Of a stretch of 64,000 nucleotides of DNA, positions 51,852-60,675 are shown piece by piece (position 1 is the stretch's first letter; each line of letters opens with the position of its first letter). The notes under the pieces are model-generated. The model did no database searches and had not been told where the DNA came from. It worked only from the letters and a program-made list of their open reading frames with translations. The stretch covers positions 1 through 64,000 of the forward strand of contig NZ_JAJJJF010000011.1 in assembly GCF_022458745.1 (NCBI RefSeq), in the 5' to 3' direction. Origin of the DNA: Bacillus piscicola (GTDB lineage Bacteria > Bacillota > Bacilli > Bacillales > Marinococcaceae). The translations under genes were made by a program, and so were the position numbers.

Positions 51852-52469
51852 TTATTGGTACAGCTTTTCTTTCAGCCTTGGTAAGTCTTTTAAACGAATG
51901 ACTCGGTCATGGACAGAAACGATCTGTTCCTTTTTCCACGTCTTTAATACACGCCAGACAGCGACACGAGATTTTCCGACATAGTTGGAAATGGCTGATT
52001 GGTTGAGGTGTAGCGTACAACTCCCGCGTTTTTCATGCAAGGAGAGCAAGTGATGAGCGAGCAGGGCTTCAATTGGCGCTTCCTGTATCGATTTTCTTTC
52101 AACTAATAGGCGGATCTTGGAAATAAGGGAATAACTCAGGGCTTGCGCTGCATCAGGATAGTCCATACATATTTGATGAAACGATTCATCGGTGTAGTAA
52201 TACAGAGTGGAATCGACAGCAGCCTGGGCGGTTGTCACATAAGAAGAGCCGCTTATTCCTTGTTCGCCTAAGAGCCCGCCGGCGGCTACGTAGTCGATGA
52301 TACGCTCGTATCCATCTTCCCTAAGTGTAGTGATCTTTATTTCACCTTCATACAAGTAATAAAACCCTCGACCCGTCTCCCCTTGGTGGTAGAGGGTTGT
52401 TTTTTTAGGTACAGAAAGCCGTTTTCCGTAATCGATGATCCGTTCCCAGTCAAACATCGTGCTTTCCAC
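51852..52469 (-). CDS. Crp/Fnr family regulator 2
   Basis: A 205-residue Crp/Fnr protein: barrel with KKTTLYHQGETGRGFYYLYEGEIKI and winged helix LNQSAISNYVGKSRVAVWRVLKTW. It is a distant paralogue of the adjacent convergent regulator. GTG start with AAAGGAGG upstream. It is divergent from the thiamine-diphosphate enzyme gene, with a 16-bp palindrome between them, so it is the likely regulator of that operon. Confidence 0.88.
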   Translation of the reverse strand: MESTMFDWERIIDYGKRLSVPKKTTLYHQGETGRGFYYLYEGEIKITTLREDGYERIIDYVAAGGLLGEQGISGSSYVTTAQAAVDSTLYYYTDESFHQICMDYPDAAQALSYSLISKIRLLVERKSIQEAPIEALLAHHLLSLHEKRGSCTLHLNQSAISNYVGKSRVAVWRVLKTWKKEQIVSVHDRVIRLKDLPRLKEKLYQ

Positions 52470-52542
52470 AGCAGGTCCTCCTTTCTGTGATTCAGTAAAT
52501 AAGTGAGATGGGAATAATGGTATTTTATGTTAAACAGGTAAC

Positions 52543-52558
52543 AGAAAGATATCTTTCT
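52543..52558. promoter_or_regulatory. Perfect 16-bp palindrome, candidate operator
   Basis: AGAAAGATATCTTTCT lies between the divergent Crp/Fnr gene (start 52469) and the ThDP enzyme gene (start 52643). It could be the site through which the regulator controls itself and the operon. No clear -35/-10 pair was assigned here. Confidence 0.5.
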
Positions 52559-52642
52559 ATCTATTAGTATAAAGGGAAAGCAGTCATCACACAAACTGTA
52601 TTCAGAATTTTTTAAATCAAATTTTCGAAAGGGGGGACGTGT

Positions 52643-54415
52643 GTGTACACAACAGGGACTGCGTTTTTAGAAGCATTACAGGAAGCAGGAGTTTCTTATA
52701 TTTTTGCCAATCTTGGGAGCGACCACCCAGCCATCATCGAGAGCTTGGCCCGGGCCAGGCAAGTCAATAAAGAGCTCCCGACAGTGATTACGTGTCCGCA
52801 CGAGTTTGCTGCCCTTAGTGCGGCACATGGATATGCACAGGTAACCGGAGAACCGCAGGCAGTGATGGTGCACGTGGAATGCGGAACACAGAATCTTGGC
52901 GGAGCGATTCACAATGCGTCTAGAAGCAGGGTGCCCGTCTTCATTTTTGCAGGTGCTTCTCCGTACACACAGGAAGGGGAATTAACAGGAAGTCGTAATG
53001 AATTCATCCACTGGATTCAAGATGTTCCGGATCAGCGCGGAATAGTCCGTGGTTACACGAAGTACGACAATGAGATTCGCTCAGGAACGAACGTGAAGCA
53101 GCTCGTTTTCCGCGCTCTGCAGATTGCAAAGAGTGATCCGCCAGGACCCGTCTACTTAATGGGCCCACGTGAAGTGATGGAAGAAAAAGCAGAACCGGTC
53201 GTACTCGACAAAGAATTGTGGGAGCCAATTTCCTCAGGCGCGATTGCACCAAGGCCGTTACAGGAGTTGGCAGAAGCACTCGCGACTGCAGAATCTCCGC
53301 TTATTGTGACTTCTTACTTAGGGAGGAACAAGGAAGCGGTTAGTGAACTGGTCCGACTCAGTGAAACGCTAGCTGTCCCCGTAATCGAATCGATACCGCA
53401 CCAGATGAATTTTCCGCACGAGCACCCGATGCACTGTGGGTCAGAGTGGAACACGCCAGGCCAGAATGAGCTCCTCGCGGAAGCAGACCTTGTACTCGTC
53501 ATTGACAGTGATGTCCCGTGGATCCCGATGAAAAATAAGCCGGCTGCCGAAGCGACGATTTATTACATGGATATTGATCCGTTGAAAGAAGATATGCCGC
53601 TATGGTACATCCCGTCCAGGAAGTTTCTCAAGGTTGATTCCTGTACCGCACTTAAGCAGATCAACCATTACATGGCTGAACATCACGGGCTCTTGGATGC
53701 CGCCGCTATTGAAAAGCGCTGGGACAGGTTCGCCAAGATCCATGATCAACAGTGGATAGAAAAACACCGAAAAGAACAAGCGGAAACCGATATTATCACG
53801 CCTGAATATTTGACGGCTTGTGTAAGGGAAGCGATTGATGAAGAGACCATTGTTTTAAACGAAGGGATCACGAATTACGGAGCTATTTCCAATCATATCG
53901 GCGTTAATGTTCCTGGTTCATACTACGGAAGCGGCGCCGGATCGCTCGGTTGGAACGGCGGGGCCGCAGTCGGCATGAAACTGGCCAAACCTGAAAAGAC
54001 GATCGTCAGTTTAACAGGGGACGGCTCCTACTTATTCAGTGTTCCGTCAACCGTACACTGGATGTCCCAACGTTATAATGCGCCGTTTTTAACGGTGATC
54101 TACAACAATTCCGGCTGGAAAGCGCCAAAAATGTCTACGTTAGGAGTTCATCCGGAAGGTGTTGCCAAACAAACAGAAGGATTTTGGGTAAACTTTGATC
54201 CGGAAGCGGACTTGGCGAAAATTGCGGAAGCCGCCGGGGGTGCCCATCCAATCGATGTAAAGGAACGCACTGCTTTAAAAGAGGCACTCAAGGAGGCCCT
54301 GCAAGTTGTTAGAAACGGCAAGTCCGTTGTTTTAAATGTTAGGATCCCTCACGTCTACGATAATGAAGATTACACGAAGGAAAAAGGAAAATATGAAATG
54401 GAGGCAGAATCATGA
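52643..54415 (+). CDS. Thiamine-diphosphate enzyme, acetolactate synthase/benzoylformate decarboxylase-like
   Basis: A 590-residue three-domain ThDP enzyme. The catalytic Glu is in CPHEFAALSAAHGYAQVTG near residue 50. The GDG-NN cofactor motif starts at LTGDGSYLFSVPSTVHW and ends with VIYNNSGW. Start GTG with AAAGGGGGG upstream. It overlaps the next gene, a cyclase/hydrolase, in an ATGA. Family members decarboxylate or ligate 2-keto acids. Here I infer decarboxylation of a 2-keto acid released by the cyclase, possibly isatinate; a true acetolactate synthase role is unlikely with no ilv genes around. Confidence 0.87.
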   Translation: MYTTGTAFLEALQEAGVSYIFANLGSDHPAIIESLARARQVNKELPTVITCPHEFAALSAAHGYAQVTGEPQAVMVHVECGTQNLGGAIHNASRSRVPVFIFAGASPYTQEGELTGSRNEFIHWIQDVPDQRGIVRGYTKYDNEIRSGTNVKQLVFRALQIAKSDPPGPVYLMGPREVMEEKAEPVVLDKELWEPISSGAIAPRPLQELAEALATAESPLIVTSYLGRNKEAVSELVRLSETLAVPVIESIPHQMNFPHEHPMHCGSEWNTPGQNELLAEADLVLVIDSDVPWIPMKNKPAAEATIYYMDIDPLKEDMPLWYIPSRKFLKVDSCTALKQINHYMAEHHGLLDAAAIEKRWDRFAKIHDQQWIEKHRKEQAETDIITPEYLTACVREAIDEETIVLNEGITNYGAISNHIGVNVPGSYYGSGAGSLGWNGGAAVGMKLAKPEKTIVSLTGDGSYLFSVPSTVHWMSQRYNAPFLTVIYNNSGWKAPKMSTLGVHPEGVAKQTEGFWVNFDPEADLAKIAEAAGGAHPIDVKERTALKEALKEALQVVRNGKSVVLNVRIPHVYDNEDYTKEKGKYEMEAES

Positions 54416-55200
54416 GTGTGAAAACGAATGTGTTAGGAGACTTGCTGGCAAGTATTGTGGATGGAAAAGTGGAAATTGTTGATTTATCCCAAGTCCTAAA
54501 TGAAGACACACCCGTGATCCAACTACCGCCCCCTTTTAAAAACACAGGAGGATTTAAGTTTCTGCCTCTTTCTGAATATGATGAGACCGGGCCTGTTTGC
54601 TACTGGAATGACTTCGTTGCCGGTGAACATTGCGGTACTCACTTTGACGCTCCTGTCCACTGGGTATCCGGAAAAGATGGAGATTCTGTTGACACGTTGC
54701 AGATGAAGAACATGATTGGGGAGGCGTGTGTCATTGACATCACGCAACAGGCAGCGCTTGACCCTGACTATTGCCTCAGCATGGAAGACATCGAAATGTT
54801 TGAGAAAGAGCACGGAGAAATTGCAAGCCAGTCATGGGTGGTTATTCATAGCGGCTGGGCGCAATACAAAGACGATCCAGAGAAGTTTCATAATGTTGGG
54901 GAAGATGGTCAGTCGCACACCCCCGGTATTACAAAAGAAGCATCGATATTTTTGGCAGAAAAACGTGATATTCTCGGAATTGGTGTGGAAACCGTCGGCA
55001 CCGATGCCGGAATCGCCGGCTCCTTTGACCCGCCGTTTCCGAATCACCATTACATGCATCAAGCAAACAAATACGGGATCGCCCAGTTGACGAACGTAGA
55101 AGCACTGCCGCCCAGAGGCTCTTTGCTGATCGTGAATCCGTTAAAAATTGAAAGAGGAAGCGGCAGCCCCGTGCGTGCCATTGCCCTCGTACAGAAATAA
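54412..55200 (+). CDS. Cyclase family hydrolase (isatin hydrolase / kynurenine formamidase-like)
   Basis: A 262-residue metal-dependent hydrolase of the cyclase (KynB) family. The metal site H-x-G-T-H-x-D-x-P-x-H is seen as GEHCGTHFDAPVHWV near residue 80. The C-terminal part has ETVGTDAGIAGSFDPPFPNHHYMHQ, which also contains conserved His residues. The family includes kynurenine formamidase and isatin hydrolase. Translational coupling to a 2-keto-acid ThDP enzyme favours isatin (product isatinate, a 2-keto acid) over N-formylkynurenine. The 4-base overlap with the upstream gene fixes the start at 54412. Confidence 0.88.
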   Translation: MSVKTNVLGDLLASIVDGKVEIVDLSQVLNEDTPVIQLPPPFKNTGGFKFLPLSEYDETGPVCYWNDFVAGEHCGTHFDAPVHWVSGKDGDSVDTLQMKNMIGEACVIDITQQAALDPDYCLSMEDIEMFEKEHGEIASQSWVVIHSGWAQYKDDPEKFHNVGEDGQSHTPGITKEASIFLAEKRDILGIGVETVGTDAGIAGSFDPPFPNHHYMHQANKYGIAQLTNVEALPPRGSLLIVNPLKIERGSGSPVRAIALVQK

Positions 55201-55274
55201 ATATTTCTCTGTGTTTTTTATGGCGATGGAGCCATTGCATTATAGTACAATTAACCATATAAGGGGATGATTAC

Positions 55275-56762
55275 ATGGAGAAAATGAAACAAACAGTTGA
55301 TGTAAATTTAGACAAACAGTACGGACCGTTTATTAACGGCGAGATCGTCGAGCCGGCAAACGGCTACATCGACGCGGTTAACGCTGCTACCGGAAAATTA
55401 TTGTCCACGATCGGACGCGGCGGCGAAGAGGACATTGACCGGGCGGTGAAAGCTGCACGAGAGGCTTTTCCGAGCTGGGCTAATACGCTCATCGAGGAGC
55501 GGTCCGCTTTGTTGAACAAAATCGCGGACGTGCTGGAAGAAAACCAGGAACGTTTGAAAACGATTGAGTGTATGGACACGGGACGAGCGCTTCATGAATT
55601 CGACCTGGACTATCAACTGGCAATCTATCAATTTCGTTATTTCGCTTCGGCCATTCTTACCTATGAAGGTGCGTCCCGCCCGGTGCAAAACGGACACCTG
55701 ATTGTGAAAAAGGAACCGCTCGGTGTATGTGCTCAGATTATCCCATGGAACGTACCGATGATTATGGCTTCCTTCAAACTAGCACCGGCAATCGCCGCCG
55801 GGAACACGGTCGTATTAAAGCCAGCAGAAGATGCCTGCCTGTCGATTATGGAATTCGCGAAGTTGCTGGCCGATGTTCTACCAAAAGGTGTCATCAATGT
55901 GGTACCGGGATATGGAACGGAAGCTGGTCAGGCGCTCATTGATCACCCAGATGTTGATAAACTGGCATTCACAGGAAGTGTGGAGGTTGGGCGACTAGTC
56001 GGCAAAACAGCCGGCGAGCGCATTCTTCCTGTTACGCTCGAACTTGGCGGGAAAGCGCCGCATATTGTTTTCCCTGACGTAGATATCGATCGTGCTGTCG
56101 AAAATGCAACACTCGGCTACACTTTTTTTAACGGCGAAAGCTGCATCCTCGGTACCCGCTTGCTTATTCATGAAGACATTTACGATGAATTTGTTGAAAA
56201 ATTAATCGAACGGGCGAAAGAAGTGAAAATCGGCGACCCACTCGACCGCTCGACAAGGCTCGCTTCCCTCATAAACGAAAAACAGGGAAAACGAGTGCTC
56301 GGATACTTCGATATTGCCAGGGAAGAAGGGGCCAAAATTTTATACGGAGGCAACCGAGTCACTGTTCCGGGCAATGAACATGGGTACTTCATTGAACCAA
56401 CTATTATTGAAGCAGAGCCGCATATGCGAATTGCTCAAGAAGAGATCTTTGGGCCGGCTGCCACCGTTACGCGCTGGAGCGATGTGGATGAAGTTATTAA
56501 GATGGCAAACGACGTTGACTACGGTTTGGCTGCCGGTATCATGACCGAAGACCTTGAAAAAGCGCTCGACACAGCCAACAAAATGGAAGCAGGCAGCGTG
56601 TGGATTAACTCTTACTTCAACTTCCAGTCCGGCGCTCCGTTCGGCGGCTATAAAAACAGCGGTATCGGAAGAGAATACAGCAAGGAAGCGTTAGATGAGT
56701 ACAGCCAATCCAAAAGCATTGTCGCCGCTTATCAACTACCGCCAGCCGGATTTTTTAAATAA
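55275..56762 (+). CDS. Aldehyde dehydrogenase of the aromatic island
   Basis: A 495-residue NAD-dependent aldehyde dehydrogenase. QIIPWNVPMIMASFKLAPAIAAGN, FTGSVEVGRLVG, LELGGKAPHIVF and NGESCILGTRLL with the catalytic Cys near residue 295 are intact, followed by EEIFGPAATV. As the only aldehyde dehydrogenase of this island it could oxidise 2-aminomuconate semialdehyde after ACMSD (like NbaE), or the aldehyde made by the ThDP enzyme, or both. AAGGGGATG precedes the ATG; a terminator follows the stop. Confidence 0.92.
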   Translation: MEKMKQTVDVNLDKQYGPFINGEIVEPANGYIDAVNAATGKLLSTIGRGGEEDIDRAVKAAREAFPSWANTLIEERSALLNKIADVLEENQERLKTIECMDTGRALHEFDLDYQLAIYQFRYFASAILTYEGASRPVQNGHLIVKKEPLGVCAQIIPWNVPMIMASFKLAPAIAAGNTVVLKPAEDACLSIMEFAKLLADVLPKGVINVVPGYGTEAGQALIDHPDVDKLAFTGSVEVGRLVGKTAGERILPVTLELGGKAPHIVFPDVDIDRAVENATLGYTFFNGESCILGTRLLIHEDIYDEFVEKLIERAKEVKIGDPLDRSTRLASLINEKQGKRVLGYFDIAREEGAKILYGGNRVTVPGNEHGYFIEPTIIEAEPHMRIAQEEIFGPAATVTRWSDVDEVIKMANDVDYGLAAGIMTEDLEKALDTANKMEAGSVWINSYFNFQSGAPFGGYKNSGIGREYSKEALDEYSQSKSIVAAYQLPPAGFFK

Positions 56763-56774
56763 GGAACCGAGAGA

Positions 56775-56815
56775 AAAAAGCCAAAACAGTGCATCAAACG
56801 CTGTTTTGGCTTTTT
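56775..56815. terminator. Terminator of the aromatic island
   Basis: Arms AAAAAGCCAAAACAG (56775-56789) and CTGTTTTGGCTTTTT (56801-56815) form a perfect 15-bp stem ending in a T run. Confidence 0.88.
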
Positions 56816-56867
56816 TGTGGAGCAAAGGGGTCTTCCTAGGCGAATGATACTGTGAAAATGGGGTCAA

Positions 56868-57232
56868 CACGCAATAACGACACCATAGGAACTCTATGAA
56901 GCTATGAACACCAAGAGAGTGAGAAATAACAGCACCGTAGGGGCTCAATGACACCATGAAATGGAAGAAAGCAGAAAATAGTGTCGTCATAGAGGTTCTA
57001 TGAAGCATTGAAACCGGGATGAATCAAAAATAGCGACGTCGTAGTGCTCCTATGACGTCACTATTTTGAAATGAACGGAAGATAATAGCTTCATAGGGTA
57101 TCAATGACGTCATGAAAATTAGCTGATAAAAAAATAACGACGCCCTAGGGGGTGTATCGTGTCGTGAAAACGGGATAGGTGAAAAAACAGTGACGTCATA
57201 GGGCTTCTATGACACGTCACAAAATGATAAGG
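56868..57232 (+). repeat. 52-bp-period palindromic repeat array, locus 3
   Basis: Seven tandem units of about 52 bases have ATA-like starts at 56874, 56926, 56978, 57030, 57085 (after a 3-base indel), 57134 and 57187. A unit consists of an AAAATA(A/G)CGACG-like start, a TCATAGG-like left arm, a variable 4-6 base centre and a CTATGACGTCA-like right arm. GAAA and a variable linker follow. The last unit pairs GTGACGTCATAG with CTATGACACGTCAC apart from two extra bases. It fills the gap between two convergent genes. I see no coding potential and no nearby cas genes. The function is unknown. Confidence 0.85.
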
Positions 57233-57272
57233 TAGAACATCTTTGATTACACCTTCGAACCTTGTTTGGATA

Positions 57273-58475
57273 TTAGCGGATATTCTCGACAGCAACCGAT
57301 ATTCCTTGGCCGACGCCGATGCACATGGTCGCAAGCCCGCGGCCGACATCGCGTTTTTTCATTTCGTGAATCAGTGTTGTTAAAATCCGCGCCCCGCTGG
57401 CGCCGAGTGGGTGACCAAATGCAATCGCGCCGCCGTTTACGTTCACTTTCTCCGCGTCTAATTTCAGCTGTTTGATACACTCGAGCGACTGCGAGGCGAA
57501 AGCTTCATTTAGTTCTACGAGATCAAAGTCACTGGTGGTAAGCCCTGTCCGTCGCATCAGCTTTTGTGTGGCGGCGATCGGTCCGATTCCCATAATGGAA
57601 GGTTCGACACCAGAAGTCGCAGAGGCACGAAACGTTACCAGTGGTTTCAAACCGAGTTCTTTGGCGCGCGCTTCGCTCATGATTAATAATGCGGATGCGC
57701 CGTCATTGACTCCGGAAGCATTGCCGGCGGTAACTGTTCCATTAGGAAAGAGCGCAGGTAGCTTGTTTAACTTTTCGAGTGTGGTGGTTGGACGCGGATG
57801 TTCATCTGTGTCAACGATTGTTTTGTTCCCTTTTTTGTCATGAATCGTAACAGGGACGATTTCTTCCTTGAAGCGATCTTTTTCCATCGCTGCTTTTGCT
57901 TTGGTTTGGCTGGAAAAAGCAAATTCGTCTTGGGCTGCCCGCGAAATTTCAAAACGTTTGGCGACGTTTTCAGCTGTTTCCGGCATGGAGTCCGTTCCGT
58001 ACATTTCTTTTAGTTTCGGGTTTGGAAAGCGCCAGCCGATAGTTGTATCCAACAGTTCCATATTGCCGCGTGGGAATTCTTTTTCCGGTTTTTTCATGAC
58101 CAATGGTGCACGAGTCATGCTTTCAGTCCCGCCGGCGATCATAATATCGGCCTCTCCAGCAAGAATGGAGCGGGATGCCATGCTGACAGCGTCAAGACCA
58201 GAACCACAGAGACGATTAATCGTTGTGCCGCTCACGGTTTGCGGAAGGCCTGCCAGAAGAAGGGACATGCGCGCGACGTTGCGGTTTTCTTCACCAGCGC
58301 CATTGGCATTTCCAAAAATGACATCATCAATTTCATCGGCAGGAAGATTAGGGTTTCGTTCTAGTAAGGCTTTAATGACAACTGCACCCAAATCGTCAGG
58401 GCGTACATCTTTAAGAGCCCCCTTGTAGCGTCCGATCGGGGTGCGGACGGCATCAACAATGACGACATTGCTCAT
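57273..58475 (-). CDS. pcaF: Beta-ketoadipyl-CoA thiolase
   Basis: A 400-residue thiolase. The nucleophile Cys lies in INRLCGSGLDAVSMA near residue 90; the GGAIAFGHPLGASGAR histidine motif and CIGVGQG with the second catalytic Cys are present. In this gene set it would split 3-oxoadipyl-CoA to succinyl-CoA and acetyl-CoA. The start overlaps the CoA-transferase B stop by 4 bases. A general acetyl-CoA acyltransferase role cannot be excluded by sequence alone; the neighbours favour PcaF. Confidence 0.92.
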   Translation of the reverse strand: MSNVVIVDAVRTPIGRYKGALKDVRPDDLGAVVIKALLERNPNLPADEIDDVIFGNANGAGEENRNVARMSLLLAGLPQTVSGTTINRLCGSGLDAVSMASRSILAGEADIMIAGGTESMTRAPLVMKKPEKEFPRGNMELLDTTIGWRFPNPKLKEMYGTDSMPETAENVAKRFEISRAAQDEFAFSSQTKAKAAMEKDRFKEEIVPVTIHDKKGNKTIVDTDEHPRPTTTLEKLNKLPALFPNGTVTAGNASGVNDGASALLIMSEARAKELGLKPLVTFRASATSGVEPSIMGIGPIAATQKLMRRTGLTTSDFDLVELNEAFASQSLECIKQLKLDAEKVNVNGGAIAFGHPLGASGARILTTLIHEMKKRDVGRGLATMCIGVGQGISVAVENIR

Positions 58476-59125
58476 TTTGCATTCTCCTTTTCCGAAAGCA
58501 TGTCACTGACCCGGTAGGATGCTGTAGTATTGTCTTTTACTTCCGCAAGTGTTGCGTCTCCCATTAATTCGGTCAGTTCATAGCCGTCATCTCGCCATTC
58601 AAAAACAGCAAGATCGGTTATGATCGTGTCCGCACGACGTGTCGAGGTGATCGGATACGTGCATGATTCCACAAATTTAGGTGATCCGTCTTTCGCTGTG
58701 TGGTTTGTCGTAATAATTATTTTTTTGGCACCGGCGATTAAGTCCATCGCCCCGCCGACTCCGATAATATCTTTTCCGGGAATCGCCCAGTTTGCCACCC
58801 GTCCTTGTGAGTCGATTTGGAGAGCACCGAGGATGGCAACATCGACATGGCCGCCGCGGATCATCGCAAATGAATCGGCACTATGAAAATAAGAAGCACC
58901 AATCGCTTCTCCGACCGGCAGTTTGCCGGCATTGACAATCAATGGATCGATATCCTCTTCTTCCACTGAAGTGACCCCGAGCAAGCCGTTTTCTGTATGC
59001 AGATAATAGTTTTCTTGGTCTAGATAGTTGGCTACAAGTGTTGGGATACCGATTCCTAAATTAATAATCGAGTGGGGGACGAGTTGTTCCGCAGCTTTTT
59101 TGGCAATCAATTCCTTATTACTCAC
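58472..59125 (-). CDS. pcaJ: 3-oxoacid CoA-transferase subunit B
   Basis: A 217-residue beta subunit of a family I CoA-transferase. INLGIGIPTLVANYL and the catalytic glutamate in LHTENGLLG are present, as is GGAMDLIAGAKKIII. With the alpha subunit it would activate 3-oxoadipate with succinyl-CoA. Acetoacetate is the alternative substrate. It overlaps the alpha subunit by 8 bases and the thiolase by 4. Confidence 0.93.
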   Translation of the reverse strand: MSNKELIAKKAAEQLVPHSIINLGIGIPTLVANYLDQENYYLHTENGLLGVTSVEEEDIDPLIVNAGKLPVGEAIGASYFHSADSFAMIRGGHVDVAILGALQIDSQGRVANWAIPGKDIIGVGGAMDLIAGAKKIIITTNHTAKDGSPKFVESCTYPITSTRRADTIITDLAVFEWRDDGYELTELMGDATLAEVKDNTTASYRVSDMLSEKENAK

Positions 59126-59810
59126 GCTCTTTCACCCCGTCTTTCGTTAAAATTAACCGGCTTGTAATTACAGCGTCGACGTATAAATGTGGTGTGACAA
59201 TTTCTTCAGGTGACAGTTCTCCAGGTTCAACGATCTCATCGACTTCTGCTATTACATATTTTGCTGCCGTCGCCATAATTGGATTGAAATTCCTTGCCGT
59301 CTTGTAGTAAACCAGATTTCCATTCGTGTCAGCTTTCCAGGCACGAACCAAGGCAACATCAGCTTTCAATGCCTTTTCAAACAAGTAGGTTTCCCCGTCG
59401 ATGTCTTTCGTTTCTTTTCCATTGGCTAGCTCCGTGCCTACTGCCGTTTTTGTGAAAAAACCGCCAATTCCGGCACCGCCAGCACGGATTGCTTCAGAAA
59501 AAGTCCCTTGTGGCAGTAATTCCAGCTCCAGCTTCCCGGCATTGTACCACTGTGCAACTTCGCGGTTGCTCGTAAAATAAGAGCCAATTGCTTTTTTAAA
59601 TTTTCCTTGCTGTAGAAGAATGCCAAGTCCTTTTCCTGTTTCTCCGACGTTGTTACTGATCACTGTCAGCTCAGCAGCTTCGTGGCGGGTGAGTTCGTCG
59701 ATTAGCGTCAGCGGGCTTCCGATCAGCCCGAAACCGCCGACCATAAGAGTGTCGCCTGTTTTGACGTTTTGGATGACTTCTTCAGCTTTCGTTATCGTCG
59801 TTACACTCAT
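59118..59810 (-). CDS. pcaI: 3-oxoacid CoA-transferase subunit A
   Basis: A 230-residue alpha subunit. VKTGDTLMVGGFGLIGSPLTLIDEL near residue 16 and GGAGIGGFFTKTAVGTELANGKE are family motifs. It is coupled to the beta subunit downstream and to the alpha/beta hydrolase upstream by short overlaps. Position in the catechol ortho-cleavage set points to 3-oxoadipate:succinyl-CoA transfer. Confidence 0.93.
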   Translation of the reverse strand: MSVTTITKAEEVIQNVKTGDTLMVGGFGLIGSPLTLIDELTRHEAAELTVISNNVGETGKGLGILLQQGKFKKAIGSYFTSNREVAQWYNAGKLELELLPQGTFSEAIRAGGAGIGGFFTKTAVGTELANGKETKDIDGETYLFEKALKADVALVRAWKADTNGNLVYYKTARNFNPIMATAAKYVIAEVDEIVEPGELSPEEIVTPHLYVDAVITSRLILTKDGVKERE

Positions 59811-60652
59811 GATTTCACCTCTCTCTTGGATAAAAAAGATTTGATCTGACGAAGGAGTCCCGGCTGTTTATTAAAGACGAGTTCGTAATGGTTCACCGGC
59901 GTTATTTCTGTTTGAAGATTACGCATCGCTTCTTGGGTTTCCGTATAACTTTCTTTTGTGAATAGCGAGCGCTTGCCGCCAATAGAACCGGTCGCGATTA
60001 CGAGCAGCACCGGACAGGTGAGAGCCTTCCCTGATTCATGGGGGGAAAAGGAATAAAAGCTTTCGAAGTCCCTTTCCATTACTTCTGCAGTAGATTTATG
60101 ACGCCAGTCCTTGCCGTCCGGTTGAATTTCATAGCGTACTATTTCTTCTAAGGTGTCATCCCAATCAATTTTTAAATTCGTATAAAGCTTCTTCGTTGCT
60201 TCTGTATAATCCTCAGCCGATGGATAGGATTGCTTCATACGGCCAAGGGAAGGAAGGACGAGCTCGCGCGCTGTATCATCGGCATTTCCCGCACCGTCTA
60301 GAAGTATAAGAGCTTCGACATCCGGTAAACGGCTGGCTGTGATAGCACAAATATACGCCCCCATGGAATAACCCATTAAGATTGGTTTCTTGATCCCCAA
60401 GGTGTTGATCAAGTCGACCAGATCATCGGCATGGGTAAAGATAGACGAATCTTGAGGGGCGGGATCACTATTTCCACGTCCACGGATATCGTAACTAACA
60501 AAGCGATACGTTCCTGACAGAGCTTCTTGGTAATGATGGAACTGGTGATGGTTTCCTGTCAGGCCATGGGCTGCGATAATCGTCCCTTCCTCACCAGGGG
60601 TGTCATGAACATAGAGATTATGACCATTCTTCAGTGTGATGTACTCTCCCAT
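59807..60652 (-). CDS. Alpha/beta hydrolase, putative 3-oxoadipate enol-lactonase
   Basis: A 281-residue alpha/beta hydrolase with HGLTGNHHQFHHYQ (oxyanion), YDIRGRGNSDPA and the nucleophile elbow GYSMGA near residue 95. The C-terminal histidine is probably in TPVNHYELVF. In the beta-ketoadipate context it would be the enol-lactonase (PcaD role), but overall similarity to classical PcaD is modest. GAGAGGA precedes the ATG, and it overlaps the CoA-transferase by 4 bases. Confidence 0.75.
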   Translation of the reverse strand: MGEYITLKNGHNLYVHDTPGEEGTIIAAHGLTGNHHQFHHYQEALSGTYRFVSYDIRGRGNSDPAPQDSSIFTHADDLVDLINTLGIKKPILMGYSMGAYICAITASRLPDVEALILLDGAGNADDTARELVLPSLGRMKQSYPSAEDYTEATKKLYTNLKIDWDDTLEEIVRYEIQPDGKDWRHKSTAEVMERDFESFYSFSPHESGKALTCPVLLVIATGSIGGKRSLFTKESYTETQEAMRNLQTEITPVNHYELVFNKQPGLLRQIKSFLSKREVKS

Positions 60653-60675
60653 TGCAGTCCTCTCCTTTCCTGTTT

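Noticed and set aside
56868-57232. CRISPR-like appearance of the repeat array
   Set aside because: Units diverge strongly from one another, the palindrome fills most of each unit, the linkers are only about 12 bases and vary, and no cas genes are present.
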